Of a stretch of 64,000 nt of DNA, positions 1-12,920 are shown one piece after another. Both the position numbers and the translations under genes were made by a program. This DNA comes from Symbiodinium natans. Taxonomy: Eukaryota > Sar > Dinophyceae > Suessiales > Symbiodiniaceae. Positions within the stretch are counted from its first letter, which is position 1; each line of letters begins with the position of its first letter. Below the pieces are notes generated by a model, which was given only the letters and a program-made list of their open reading frames with translations, was not told where the DNA came from and did no database searches. The DNA is taken from the NCBI GenBank assembly GCA_905221605.1, contig CAJNDS010002347.1, positions 77,501-141,500 on the forward strand, read 5' to 3'.

Positions 1-2760
1 GTTTAGGGTGACTAGAGCTTGAATTTCAAACCGAAGCCCAAAAACCAAAAACTCGAGCAAGGCACACATCACGTCGTGCATCTTCTTCGAGCACGGCTGG
101 TTCTGAACAAGGGAGGTCGAGGGAGCGTCGCTCCGAATCAACCAAAGCTTCACACATACTTCAGATGAACTCTGAAGCTGACCGATGCTTGGCGCGCCTT
201 AAACTGGCCGTCAAACACGCAGGGTCCTCTGTCACTCTTGGTTGCCACCTGAGGTGGGCAAAAGCGCCATGCAAAATCACGCAAACAGCAAGCCGGGCGT
301 GCAAGAAACGGAATGGCCTTTATACTTGCGCTCCTTACTTGTCCGCCCATCTTCTCTCTTGTTTGACATGAAGCACGAGGATGGGACCTTTTGCACCTTG
401 ACCTTCGACCTTCAGGCACTGCGCAACCCGGTGCAAGCCTGAATCAAGCACAAGCTCTCCAAGCGGCACAAACGCTGCCCCTCTCTTGGCAGTAGTCGTT
501 GCAAGATCTTCGGCTATCGAGCACCTCACCAAGACATGGAGCATTGAGGGACTTGTGGGTCCGACCCCGAAGCTCGCACGAAGGAAGCAGTACTGAAAGC
601 GAGAAACGGCGTAGACAACACAGTTCTGGCCGTTGTCCTGCATTGGCAACATGGTGTCTTTGCGATGAGGCCGCTTGCAGAACCAGGGATTCGACACCAG
701 ACACAATATCTTCACTGGTAGTCCTCCAGTTGGGCCACACGACCATCGTTTTCTGTGGTGCACACCTCTCGGGGGAGCATGATCATGCTTCTGAGGATGG
801 ACTCGCGTTGTGCACGTGAGTCATGTCAACTCGCGCCATGCAGGCAACATGCGTCAGACCCGGAAACGCCCATGGCCCATCTGCTGCCTGGTCGAGGCCC
901 TCCAATGGCGCCAGAAACTCGCAACCTGGAGGCCAGCCGCCAGGAAGCTCAGAACACAGCTAAGGCTGCCAGGAGGCTTCTGAGGTTATACGTAGGAAAG
1001 CAAAAAACAGTGCCAGGCATACCAGGCTTCCCGGCACACGATTGCACAAGCTACAGTGAGGAAACCGAGCAAGTCTCACATCCAACAGCCGAAGTTGAGG
1101 ATTTCGGGTTGACAGGTGCACCGACCACGTCAGGCACCTTGCCTGAAGGAATGCTTGGAGGTGTGGACCCAGAAGAAGATCCACAGCCGCGAGGGAGTGT
1201 GGCACCTACAGACAATCGCACTCAGTGTGATGAGCTGATGTTCAAAGACTCAAAGGCCAACACCTTGCAACCCTTCCGAGTGTGGGCTTGCGTTGACAGG
1301 TGTTCGTCCTGAACCCTGAACAGCGAGCTGGCAGACACAGACATCTCTGCCCGATATGTTGCAGAGGGTCCTTTCCGTATCAACATACCCGGGCGAAATC
1401 GTTCCAAATTACGTACTAGGGGATTAGGTTTGTGATTGGTGTGCGTTGAACAGTACAGGGCGAAGCGATCAAGGGCTTGAACAGAAACAGCAAACAAAAA
1501 GCCGTCCAAACCAGCGTCGCCTGCCCCAGTACACTGGCTGCACCTGGCAGAAAGCCATGTAGGTTTGTCAGAGGGCTCCCTGCGACGGTCTGAAACTGAA
1601 GGGTCCTAGTTGCGGCATTTTGGGCAACCCCGCAATTCCGTGCGGTGTGTGCCATGATGACAAGTGCCTTGACGCTGTAGGGTCAAAGGCCCGACGGGTG
1701 AAACCTGTCTCGTACTTAGAACTTACAATACGTAAGTAGGCTGTATAGATGGCCACATGACTTTTTGAAGGGTCCGATCGGCGTCGAAAGAGGACGAATT
1801 AGGCCACTAGACCGCGGAATCCTGCTGAGCACACCCTGAACAGCAGAAGCAGCACCAACAAAAAGAAGCAGACCGAGCCAGAAAAGTCAACCGGGGCACA
1901 GGTATTGATGTTGTTCTGGAGTGAAGATCATGTCCGGAGAGCTTGGCGCAATGTATCTGCAGCCGTTTCAAGGTCCCGCTATCTCTGCATCTCTGTGAAG
2001 TCATGGTCTGCTGTCTGCCCTTGACACATATGATTCGAGCAGCAAGCACGTTCGTGCAGAGCTTCATCAGAACTATAGGACGTACGACTTACAAGTGGTC
2101 TTAATGCACCGCTCAGTTGCTGCGACTTGAGGTCGGCAGCGCCGCAGATCCCGTCCGCCGTGATGTCCTTTCTTATGCTTATAAGGCTGTGAAGGTCCGT
2201 GCCATGAAAGACAGATGGCACGGCGCAACGCCTCCGCCAGAAGGTGCAGCTTGAAATTGTGGAGAAAGCCTCTTGTCATGGGCACTGCTTTGGGCACTGC
2301 GTGTGGAGGCATGGAAAAAGCATCCAGGGATGGTAGGGAGCATACCAGTTAACGTCTTGGTCGTGACCTTTAGCAGAGGTTCTCAGCAGGGTCTGGGGAC
2401 ACATGGGACCAACAAAACTAAACTGAACTGTATCTAAATTCTCGAAGGCGTGAACACATCAGCTGGCTTCTCGCTCTGTAGCTTGGGCGCTTGTTCTACG
2501 ACTACTTCAGCTGGTGCTGCCACTGCCAATGCAGCGTTTAAGCCACGGCTAGCTAGTGACCACAGTCGCCACGACCGTTCGCGCATCAGCAGGCCTGGTT
2601 GCTTGGTGATGCGCCTTAGTTGCGCAGCCATGGATGGCTGCAAGCGGCTCCCCTCAATAATGCTGTGTGCCACGTATGTACATGTGCTTCTGAGCTGCTT
2701 TACGTTGACGTTGAAGAAGACGCATTCATCCTGACCTTCAGCCGGCTGCGCTAGAGCAGG
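1..2760. other. No supported gene
   Basis: Only short overlapping open frames on both strands, none with a recognisable motif. The longest are 186 codons (755-1312, +) and 171 codons (2434-2946, -). The C-terminal half of the latter is mildly coding-like, but it runs into low-complexity pyrimidine sequence. Nothing else is supported. Confidence 0.5.
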
Positions 2761-3019
2761 TACCCCACCTCTAATCCCCCCAACACACTTCCCGCTTTGT
2801 GCCCCTTTATTTATTGCTTGGAATGGGTACCGCCCCTCCTCCCCCCTAGTCAGCGGGTGTCCGAGAGCAGGCAGAGCATCAGGACCAGGGGTTTTCTGCT
2901 GTACCTCGTTTTTTCCTCCCCACTCCCCATACTCGCCCCTTACCATCCCCTTACCCCTTCTTACTTATTGATATTGGCTACTTTCCCGCCCCTCCCCCCT
3001 CCCCTCCTTAACCACCCCC
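2761..3019. repeat. Pyrimidine-rich low-complexity tract
   Basis: The + strand is strongly C/T-rich with runs such as CCCCTCCTCCCCCC, and very poor in purines. It sits directly before a small minisatellite. It could be an intronic or intergenic polypyrimidine tract. Confidence 0.6.
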
Positions 3020-3172
3020 TCATGGGCCAACCTTGAAGCTCAAGTCCGGACCAAGAGCCCTCGTGGACCAAACTTGAAACCCAAATCCGGCCAAAGGACT
3101 CAAATCCGGCCCAGCCCCTCGTGAGCCAAACTTGAAACCCAACTCCGGCCCAAGAGCTTGTAAATCCCGCCC
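3020..3172. repeat. Three-copy diverged minisatellite
   Basis: Three imperfect copies, 40-60 bp apart, share a core of the form CCAAACTTGAAACCCAA followed by TCCGGCC. The second and third copies (near 3061 and 3119) are the most alike. No coding function is supported. Confidence 0.7.
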
Positions 3173-5099
3173 TAAAGCGCTTTTTTTGGGGGCCGTAGTG
3201 CTGACTTAATGAAAAACCTGAAGCCTGTCGTCCCGACATTGCTTAGTCGCTGCAGTGGCGGCCGGCCCCAGCCGAAGGGTCGCGTAACGTTAAATAAGAG
3301 ATGGACAGGGGTTCGCGTACGCACTAGCTGTCAGGGCAAATGCACTCCAAGGGTTTCGAGACTCGAGTTGGGCCCTTCCCGCCTGCTGTGAGCACCCTTC
3401 AAAAAGGGAATGACAACGAAAGCCCCAACGAAACGTAACGAACACAAAAAAACAAAAGCAATCATGTTGGCATTCAACAGCAACCTGTACACCAATTGAA
3501 AACAGCGCAGCAGCTCAGCGATCTGACAGTCTGGCATCAGATTCTGGGGACCCGGGCTCTGCACGTTCACTCCGGCTCTGTCGTTCAAGATGGTTCCAGA
3601 GTCCGGTTCCACCTTAAGACCAAGCTTCAAATTCGTTTACAGTGAGGTCTGGCAGCCAACGATTTGCCAAACAGTGGCCAAACAGCATTCCGCTACCAGG
3701 AAGGAACCGTATCGCATGATCGCTCGAGCTCACATTTCTGATCGTTTGCGAAGTTCAGACTTCTGGCACACCAAACGACACGGCACATTCAGGCCAAACT
3801 CCCCCTGGTTCCTGATCAGATCATTTCACTGCACCAGCCAAAAAGTAAGCAGTCGTGGTGAACGACACTTGGCCATGGAGTGGTGCGGTCTTGGTCGTGG
3901 CATGGTCGTGGCCACGTTCTCCGGACCCAAGGAAGTGAATAGTGAAGAATCTTCACATACTGTACGACACTCCAATTTTCGCTGCGATTCACGTGCAGGA
4001 GTGCGCTAGGACTTACAGTACCGCACAGACTTTTGTGACGACGTGTTTGTACTCCACTTAGTTACACTTCTCTCCCAATCCGTGTGGACATCGACGGTGT
4101 ATTGCAGAATATGCAGGAGAAGCGCTAAAGGAGAAGCGCTAAAGAATGGAACATTTCTATAAACTGCATGTGTTGAATCCTGGTGGCGAAAACACGGCCG
4201 CTGGTCTCCACCCGGCGGTCGCTGATGAAAATCGTCCCGTTCCCATTCAACCTGGACACTGGGGAGCTCAGCGATCGTTTGGGAAGCTTTGCTAAGGATG
4301 CTGAGCGACAAATGTTAGGGCTGGGTTGTCACCAACGAGGTTGGTTACCCAGTTAACCCATGACCTTTTGCAACAAGCTGACGTCCATCAGTTCCTTGGA
4401 GCCTCTGTATGATCGTACCTCGGAACCGGGTAGTCTGTGCGGCCTGGAGTGTCGGGAAGGGGGCTCCAATCCACCACGTATACATGAGTGATCATGACTG
4501 CCTCTCTCTCATCCCACAAAAAGGCACCTACCCACCAGGTGGAGGTGCGTCCGATGTTGGGAAAAATGATACAGCTGTTCTAGCACCAACGACGCTGCCA
4601 CCAGCCGAGGTTAACACTCGCAGTTGCAGCTTCGGATAACCGGGGGTGCACCGGAGTGTGAGGGCCACACTGTCGCCTATAGCCGTGTTAGTCTTCGGGG
4701 TGGCCGTGCGGAGGCTGGAGTTCACACCTGCTGTGGAGAAGGAGTTCTCCCAGCCGCCGAGTCCCGACTAACTCGTGTTTGGGCTTGCATCTTCCACCGC
4801 TCCGTCATCTTCGTTGTGTGGCTGCGTGGGAGGCCCTAAAGCTCGTGACCTGGTGTCCTCTCCCGCCGAGCTTGCCAGCTTGATGGAGGGGATCAGTGGA
4901 AACAGCTTGCCATGTGTTGGGCTACAAACACGGCAAACCATTGGGGACTGCAGAATTCTCCGCTGGGGCTATGCAGGTCGATGGTGTGCTTTCTCGTTTC
5001 ACGACAGGTGTATGGTGAGACTGGCTTTTCGCCCTATAACCAGGAGCTTCGCTAGACTCTACTACGTGACACTACGTGACTTTGGGATAACTGTGTCCA
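3173..5099. other. No supported gene
   Basis: Mixed-composition DNA with only short open frames (the longest complete one is 3590-4009, +). No domain, RNA gene or clear splice-phase chain was seen. Confidence 0.5.
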
Positions 5100-5142
5100 C
5101 CCCACCGCTCTCTGTCTCTCTCTCTCTCTATCCTTCTAATTC

Positions 5143-5489
5143 GCCCCCCCCCCCCCCCCCCCCGCCCTGTGGGACCGCCCCAAATCCCTTGGAGGACTGC
5201 AAACCGATGCCGTGGGGTCCCGCTTGTCGTGGCTCCTACAGGGAAAGTGCCTCAAAAACCCCCGCCCCCCAACCCCCCCCCCCCCACCCCCCCCCCCCCA
5301 ACCCCCCCCCCCACCCCCCCCCCCCCCCCCCCCCACCCCCCCCCCCCACCCCCCCCCCACACCCCCCCCCCCCCCCCCCCCCCCCACCCCCCCCCCCCCC
5401 CCCCCCCCCACCCCCCCCCCACCCCCCCCCCCCCCCCCCCACCCCCCCCCACCCCCCCCCCCCACCCCCCCCACCCCCCCCCACCCCCC
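5143..5489. repeat. Poly-C / C-rich tract with interspersed A
   Basis: A C run at 5143-5163 is followed, after a 112-bp unique spacer, by about 214 bp (5276-5489) made almost only of C runs of 5-25 separated by single A or AA. All six frames are open here, giving spurious poly-Pro/His/Thr or poly-Gly/Trp proteins. CT-rich DNA flanks it on both sides (5105-5140, 5555-5605). G-quadruplex or i-motif formation is plausible, and array length in an assembly is unreliable. Confidence 0.9.
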
Positions 5490-5530
5490 AACCTTTGCAA
5501 AACACTCTTTCCTCCTTTCCTGTCCTGGGG

Positions 5531-5553
5531 CCGGCCCGGCTGCCGAGGCGGCG
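5531..5553. repeat. 23-bp dispersed motif, copy 1
   Basis: This 23-bp GC-rich word, beginning CCGGCCCGGCTGCC and ending GAGGCGGCG, recurs exactly at 50694-50716 in the same orientation. Flanks differ between the two sites. Confidence 0.7.
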
Positions 5554-5702
5554 CTCTCTTCCTTCTCCTCCTCCTTCTTCTCTATCTCTCGCTCTCTCTC
5601 TTCCTAAATCCCCTTTTGTCTTTGGCTCAGATGCGCAGCAAGAATCGAGGCGCCTGGCAGCAATGCCTGTAGCCACTGCGTTCCTCCCTCTGTTGTACTG
5701 AC

Positions 5703-6119
5703 CTGCCGCGGAGTGGAGATTCATAGAGTGGCCTCTGAGGCACAAAGAAAGACATGTGACACTCACGAATGTCACTACATGACTGCGGGACTCAGGAACT
5801 CCCTCCTTCCCTCCCTTACATGCGGTGCGGCGTGCACTGAAACACGTGCAGCTCGAAGTTGCCCGCGCACTGGCCAGCGCGCGCGTAGCGGTGAATGCCG
5901 GTATCTCAGCAGCAACGAGCAAAAAGAAGGACGCACCACGGGCCACGGACACGAACAGACTAGCAGCGGGCCTGAAACTACGGCTAGGTCTGATTGCTCG
6001 GTGAGGGCCTGGTTGAAGCTTACATGAAACCCGGCTACGGTGTCCATCTTGCCTGGAGCCTCGAAGGAAAGGTAACGTATTGAAGTCAGAAGCAAGGCAA
6101 ACAAAGCACTGAAATGCAC
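5703..6119 (-). CDS. Candidate small secreted-protein gene, exons only
   Basis: The first exon (6119 to 6024) opens with a signal-peptide-like MHFSALFALLLTSI and ends at a good donor, CAT|GTAAGC. A second block (5904 to 5820) follows a pyrimidine-rich acceptor and ends at CAT|GTAAGG. One of its frames reads ARAGQCAGNFELHVFQC. A possible 32-nt exon (5734 to 5703) lies between a TTTCTTTGTGCCTCAG acceptor and AG|GTCAGT. The splice sites look real, but the phases of exons 1 and 2 do not join cleanly in my model, so at least one boundary is wrong. The family is not recognised. The C-rich tract lies just beyond the 3' side. Confidence 0.3.
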
Positions 6120-6479
6120 TGAAGCTATTTCGGGTATAGAGTCCAGAATCCCTCAAACCCAGGAATGGTCCGACCGGTGCCTTGGAAGTTGAAGCGCGTC
6201 TTTGGGCGCCAGCTTTTGGTGATGTGAGGGTCACCCCAGAACCGACATTGCTCGAAGCGCTTGTCTGCGTAGTTGCCTGGTGAGACGCAGAAATCACCAA
6301 AACAAAGTGTAGCGAATCAAACGCGGCTGAAGCTTGCGGGGCTTCCAAGTTTCGATTCTTCTGGCAGTGGGCGAGGCTCTACTGGTCTCTTGAAGCAGGA
6401 GAGTCCAGAGCCCTTCGCCTTAACACCTCACATCCCCATGGCAGGATTTCGGGATTGGCAACAGGCCGCCGGCACCTGA

Positions 6480-7727
6480 ATGTCTGGTGCTGCCGAGCTG
6501 CCGATCTCTGAACAAACTTCACACAGTGGTGGGATGAGCGTGGTTGTGGTAGTGGTTGCAGCTTGAGCCTCCGACAGCAGAGCTCAGGCAAACAACTCCC
6601 GCATCGGTGAGCAGCTGGAGGTGTACAAGTGTTGGATGCCACAGGAAAGGAACGACAGTAACTAATCAGTGCTCGCAAGCCTTGCTTACAAGCCTTGCTT
6701 GCGGCTGAAAGTGGCCTCAATTCAATGAATTCCGGGCCTTGCCCTCCGCGAGGTTCAGTCCGCTCCTTGCGGTTCACGGCGATAGCGGCAGCCGGGCTAT
6801 AGATTAAATGATTAAATCAAGATTAGACAGGCCAGCGATGAAACTGCAACCTCTTACCGAGCCATAAGGACCCGAAAATAAGGGCCCGCAGCAAACTTCT
6901 CTGCTCCAGGCCGAGCTTTCGGCCGAGGGGCGGCTTTCTGAGGCATTCAGGAAATGTGCCAGCCAGAGGCCTCACAGTGTGACAATGAGTGGCATATGGG
7001 AGCATCGAGCTTCAAGAAGCTGGACTTCAGCCCAAGATCAGAGTGGGGATGGCTCCTCGAGCCGCGTTCTCGGCCCCATTCAAGACACTTCTCCAACCCA
7101 GTAACATCTCAGGCCCTGGCCTGCTCATTCCCCACTGGCAAGTGAAAGTTCCCTGGTCGGGCTTCCTTGCGTCTCGCACCCGCATGGGGTCACGGCTTGA
7201 TGGCAAACCAGCCGAAAGACGGCTAGGTAAGTGCTTTCAAGCGAAACTTCCGAGGCAGCAGCTTGCCGTGACAGTTCTGTGAAAGCAAGACCACATCAAG
7301 CGGGTGAACATGGCGACTTGGCCTGGCCAAACCCATGCGGCTCCTTTGTAGAATGTAGTCGGAGCTGCAGCCCACTTCACAGCTTTCACCAGGCAAGAGC
7401 TTGGAGCACTTCTCAGGAATCTCCTCGGCCACACAATTGCGGCAGCTTCTCTCTCAGAAGAAAGTTACACGCATCACTTGCAGTCCTGACACGCACTGGC
7501 TGATGCTCAGTCCGTTTTGAACAGCAGAATGCAACCTTATAAGCCTTACAACCCCGGATTCGCGCACGACATCGCATGACTTCCCTGAGCTCGGCGAAGG
7601 CACAAACTTGCCCCTGTTGATCTGGCTGCTCAGGGAGATGGGCCCGCAAGCAAGCGGCACAGGGAGGCCCCAGGATGAACCCGCGCGGTTCCTCGCAGAT
7701 TCCAAAAGTGAACAGCTGCGCACCCAC
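6480..7727 (-). CDS. Candidate Cys-rich extracellular protein with sushi/CCP-like module
   Basis: Several coding-like blocks lie on the minus strand. Block 1 (7727 to about 7550) reads MGAQLFTFG and then CAACLRAHLPEQPDQQG. Block 2 (7432 to about 7345) contains KCSKLLPGESCEVGCSSDY. Its spacing (C, about nine residues, GESC, three residues, C, GY-like) resembles the first half of a complement-control/sushi module. Block 3 (about 6580 to 6480) reads SEAQAATTTTTTLIPP and then CEVCSEIGSSAAPD, a Thr-rich linker of the kind seen between extracellular modules. Exon joins were not resolved, so this may be one gene or pieces of two. The sushi call rests on a single motif. Confidence 0.33.
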
Positions 7728-7749
7728 AAGAGTTTCGAAGCATTCAAGA

Positions 7750-10700
7750 GGCCAAATCCTTCTACATAGCCTCTATAAGCCTCTATCTGGCGATGCGTTT
7801 GCGGTTGCCATTAGGAATGTTCATGAATTTCCTGTCATGATTCTTGGGGGTCCATAGTCCTAAGACTTCTGAAGTCATGGGTCAAGGAAACCAAAGGGTG
7901 CCTCTGCCTGGAGTTGCTAAACAGGTGCAACAGGCTAGAATGTCAGAATGCCCACCCACCTCGCTCCGGCCATTACTTCAAACTTGGCGATCAAGTTGGC
8001 GATCTGGCTTCCGTCGGCTCCCTGGAGGCGTCGGCCTCATCCGTTCCCCATGGTCACAGTACCCAAATACCCCGCAGGACGTAGGGTTCCATGGGGGATC
8101 CTACTATAAAGCCACCCTGGCATAGAATGTCCATCCCTGCTCAGCGCTGCTCCTCTTAGCAAGGCGAAATCGCCACAGGGGCTGCTATGGGGAGGCACCT
8201 TCTTGAGCTGATTATGAGGGGGTTCCTTGTTGGGCCCACATTTAGGATCCTGATTATCGGAAACCCCCATAGATAAGATCGCCCCTCCACGCGGTGCATA
8301 GGCCACCTCGTCGATGCCCATCCCCAGGAACCCGAAACTCCTTCTAAACCCTAACATGGCCATATGCTCATGGCAGGCCTTCCCATCTCCTGCAGGGTCG
8401 TCAGAAAATTTTTCAAAATTTCGTGAGGGGTCCACTTGACTAGGTCAGTCTGACCTGGTGAAGAATACTTCAGAATCATCAGTAACGAGCCGAGTTGGGG
8501 TACGATCTGGCAGCGGAGGGGAGAAATACCTGAGGACCTGAGGTCTCAGCGAACCTTGCAAGCAAAGGTTCAGCAACCGTGTAGTACATGGAATAGATTG
8601 AGAAAGAAGCAGAGACAGCCAAAAAACCGGTGCTTCCTCGCTCAGCCCCACCCGACTTGACAAACACAAGCGATGATCAAGCGACAAGGGGCTGTTGCTG
8701 CCAAATCCGCAGCTGCCGGCGAAGGTCAAAAGATTAGGGTTGCAGCCTTGGCTGGGATTTCAGGTGGAGTATTTCAAGAAAAGCTGCCCGACATAAGGGT
8801 ATAATGGTTTCTGAACCTTGAAATCGAGAAGCAGGTGTACCGAATGACCACATGATCGATGGGAACTTCCGCATCAGCATCCCCAACGCAGAATTGACCA
8901 GATGCCGGAGGGTCATAGGACCTGGACCCAGAGTCGGCTTCTTTGGCATTTGCGTGCCCCAAACTTCAGCCGAACGTCGTTCTGCGCAATACAAACTGGA
9001 AGAGGCCGGGCGTTTGACCCAGCCACTTACTTAGTCACACTGTATTGCTTCTTAGCCAATAGGTGCTTGTGGCGCGAGAGCGAAGCACACAAAAGATTTT
9101 TCTAGCAGGCCTGAACAACCCCTGCAGTTGCACCTGCCATCAGTGCTAGTTGCGAACTTTTGAAGCAGTAAGAACTCGTAAGGCTTTAGAAGTTTGCTGA
9201 CTTGGAGCGCTGGCAACTCTGGAACTGAAACCAATGCCCGGAGACTACAGCCTTTCACGTCGCAGTGCCGCATTTCCCAGCCCTCACACTGTTAAACCTA
9301 GGACGCCAAACCAACCTGTGAGGTTCTTTAACCCTACCCCTCTTCCTTCCAGCGCCAATTCCCCCCTCAAGTAAGGGCTTTGTTTCTCCACGGGAACCAC
9401 CACGTCGGGGCATGCTTTTCAGGATGCATGCCATCGACCCTCTGCAACTTTTGAAGATGTTGTGGAACTTTCAAAAGTCTTGACGTTTGAAGAGAGCAGA
9501 ACCGATGAGTGTGTAAACAGTGCAATTTTTGACTTGGACACAAGGCCCATGGCCATGGTGAACCCACGCTGCCTGCAGGACTTGCTGCTTCCGTGCTTGG
9601 CGCACACCTCTGGCAGACATACAGTGACAGGCAGTAACTGGTCGTGGACTTCTAAGGCTAAGGACATACTGAGATCTTCGTCAACTGCGTCAGGGCCGCT
9701 GGGGCCCCTGGTATGCTCCGACATCTACATGCGCACATGCAGGCATCCACATCTGTGGCCCAGAAGATTGCTACGTATCATCACTTGTGGGGGTTTGTCA
9801 ATGAGTCAAGGAGTTATACAATGCAAAGGTGCCCTGACAGCATCCTACGGTGTTTAACCCGAAAAAGCCCCACACCGGCCTTCTTCACGCAATAGCCATC
9901 CGGCGGCTTTGCAAAGCACACTTCCTGCCCCGCTGTGGCAGAGTCGCAGCTTTCTGCTTGTTCGGATTGCGGGCTCGAGCTTTCAAGCTGTAACGGAGTG
10001 GACAGTACCAGCTGTACGTATGAACCTCTGCTCCATTTGACAGGAGGTTTGGGTACTTAGAAGTTAGTCGATGTATTTTATCGCAAAGAAAGCCAACTGC
10101 AAAACAAGCGCATGTTTGCTTTCCTGTGTTGTTACAAATCTTGAAGGGGACAGTAAACACTTCAAACCCAATTTCCTGGTTCCGAGACTTTCCCGGGGGG
10201 ACTGAGGATATCCGCTGTCGAAAACCACTTTCCACAAAGAAATGGCATACTGTTCAAGGCTTTAGACGGTTCACTATCAAACACTTAAACAATTATCAAA
10301 GCTTCCAAAATTTTAAGGTAAACGAGTGACTGGTGAAAAGCTTTGAACGATAAGTCAAATCTCTGTTCTTAGTCTTTAACTTCAACACAAGATAAGACTT
10401 TGAAATGCAAAATGCCAACTGCGCTTTCTGGTTGCAACCTTCATTTGTAAGAACTCTGGAAACTTAAAATATTAGGGGGACACAGCGCGCGCGATTAGCT
10501 ATCATGGAAGCTTTCGTTCAGCAGTTGGGAAGGCTTTTCCTTTTGATGTCTTGGGTTGCGTTGCTTGGACAACAGTGCTGGGCCACCCCAAAAAGAAGAA
10601 CTGAGTTCTATTTGTAAAGCAACAGTGCAAAATAAAATAAGTAAAATGCAGGAAAGGGGAAATGCAGAAACAAAACCCAAGACTAGTCGTGGCGAGAGAC

Positions 10701-12240
10701 AGATAAGTTGCAGCCTGCTTCCTCTGACATGGGAGGCGGGTGAAGGAATGAACAATGTGGGGAAGAGACGAGCAGCCCGGGCATGCTTCGTGTCCTACTA
10801 TCCGTTCCGAGTTTATGCCTCGCCGCAGAAGAAGAGAAGGGAAGAAATCAGTTAGGCTCCCTTTATCATCCTTCTCCTGTCTTCCGAATTATTCCACCGT
10901 GGCCTTGTAGTTCGCCAATGGCGATGAACGAATTAGCGAATTGAATGCAGCATTCCATTCTCCGCTCCAACAGGCAAGGTAATGAACACTCCATCTCTAC
11001 ATGAATCTTACAAGTAGAAGCACTTTAAAGCTCCAGACTCCAGATTAAAAGGATCGCATTCACAAATTGAAAAGCCCTGTGTGCAAGGTGCTGGCCTGGC
11101 TAGGCTGGGAGTTCAACCGACATAGTAGGATCGTGGGATATGCAAGCACGCGCATAATCCAAGCAGCACATGTCCAATTCAATGGATGCCTTTGTGAAAG
11201 CATGCGAGGATGCCCGAAAACTTGGGGATTTGAGGCCTGGCCTTCCCATCGAAGTGGCCTCGAGGCACAGAAAGTGGGCGGGGGGGAGGTGTAAAGGAAG
11301 CGGTGATTCGGGTGATTGTTGGGCGCTGGAGGATAAGGATTACATGGCATGTCGCCCGTCCTGAAATTCTGACACTGAAAGCCCCCTCCCCATCTTCGGG
11401 TCCAGTGGCCAGTGAAGGGGCAGCTCAGGTAGTCTCCACTTCGCGGGTCGTTGGCACACTCCCGGCTGCCTCAGAATCCAGAAATTTCAAGGGTCGCCCT
11501 ACTCTTCTGATCCAAGATGGCGCCCCCAGCTTCCGCTCGGATCGTTTACGCAACTCAGATCAGGTGGCGGGGCCCACTGGACCAGCAATCCCGCGTTTCC
11601 AGATCTTGACCAGTGCAAGCCGCGCACCTGCAGCGCATGCGTCACTAACACGAAGAGAACCGCCGGCTGGCGACTTGACTGCTTGACGAAGCCAGAAAAA
11701 GGACAAAAAACGAAGATGCAACAAACAGGTGTCTCGTCTTCACCTGTTGGCACGCCTTTCAAGGTATTTCTGTGTGGCTCCCCTTCCTTGGCATTAATGC
11801 AACGCTGTGAAGCTCCAACAGCTGCTGGGCAGCTCGCCGGACTTTACGGCGGTTGGGGTGACAAAAATGCTTTGGGCTTTTCGCGCGTCTTTGACTCTTT
11901 GATTCGCATTGTGCTGATTTGTAGCCTAGCCTAGTCCCGTTTTCAGGGAGGATGTCACGGCTCTGGGGCCATTCGCAAGAAGAGCCAGGCGTGGCCACAG
12001 CAGCCATAGCAGCTAAGTCACAAGCTAACGTTGTCGTTGCCCGGAAAGCACTGGCTGTTCCTTGAGGCGATGCCCTGAAATAACCTGAATCCTGAATATA
12101 CATTGAATATACATCGAGTCACCGAACTCTTGTCGACTCGTTGCGCGAAAAGAGAAAGTAGGAGGACCCTCACAGCTCGCAAGGCCCTCTCTGCGCGCCA
12201 AGATGAAGCGATACGAGGTTCTGTGTAAAATCAGCATCGG
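7750..12240. other. No supported gene
   Basis: Short unrelated open frames only. The region 10050-10480 is AT-richer. No repeats of note and no tRNA-like fold were recognised. Confidence 0.45.
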
Positions 12241-12284
12241 CGTCGCAGGAGACCTTAGCATGTCAGTATTCAAACCACAAGTAG

Positions 12285-12440
12285 CCAGAAGGACCAGTAC
12301 CTGTGCCCCTGACAGCCCATGCCTCTTGATCGATGCCGAGGCTCCCCTCCACTGTCAGGATCCTGCCCTGGCTCTTCGTCATCTTCGGCATCTTCGTCAG
12401 GGTCGTCCGGCTCATCATTCTGGCTATTCCTGCCATGTCA
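12285..12440 (-). CDS. Acidic coding-like segment
   Basis: One minus-strand frame reads NDEPDDPDEDAEDDEEPG, a strongly acidic stretch, and then runs about 30 residues to a stop. An AG acceptor lies just upstream. Acidic low-complexity exons are common in nuclear proteins, but no neighbouring exon could be joined, and a GAC/GAA-biased non-coding stretch would look the same. Confidence 0.2.
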
Positions 12441-12878
12441 TGGCATATGAAACGGCTTGGCGAGCAAAGCTGGCCAGAGTAGACGCTTGGGACGGCCATG
12501 TGCTCGTACTTCACGCTACCACAGTCCTACCCTGCGGTCAACAGTCCTGGTCAGCTCCAAGACGTTGTAAAGGGTCGTGCCTCGGGCGGGGGACTCTTCA
12601 ACCCAAGAAGTTGAAGCATTTTTGAGAAGCCAATGGTTCGGCGTTCAATGTTGTTCTGTTGTCGTAGCCTCAAACAAAACAAAGCGCTTGCACTGTGAAG
12701 GATCGTCAATGCTGGTATCTCTACCCGACCCATGGCTCTGCCAAAGTACAGCTCATTGTGCCAGTCGTCTCACGGAAGAAAAACCTTGGCACTACATGCC
12801 AGTCACATCATGATGAGTGTGACATCCCCTCATCTCCCATGTCCCCCACGAGTAATCTAATCCGAGCACCTGTTTAAT

Positions 12879-12920
12879 TGCCCCCCCCCCCCCCCCCCCC
12901 CCCCGCCCCCCGCCCTCCGA
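12879..12920. repeat. Poly-C tract
   Basis: An uninterrupted C run of about 26 is followed by a G, further C runs and CCCGCCCTCC. It is one of a series of C or G homopolymers across the window. Confidence 0.9.

Noticed and set aside
5610-5634. TCTTTGGCTCAG resembling a relic of the dinoflagellate spliced leader
   Set aside because: Only about nine consecutive bases match and the context is a CT-rich tract; chance is likely.
5236-5672. Poly-Pro and poly-Gly open frames
   Set aside because: Product of the C-rich tract; every frame is open there.
12203-12250. + strand MKRYEVLCKISIG resembling the start of a CDK-type kinase
   Set aside because: No VAVK, HRD or DFG follows in any frame, and the next residues do not fit a glycine loop.
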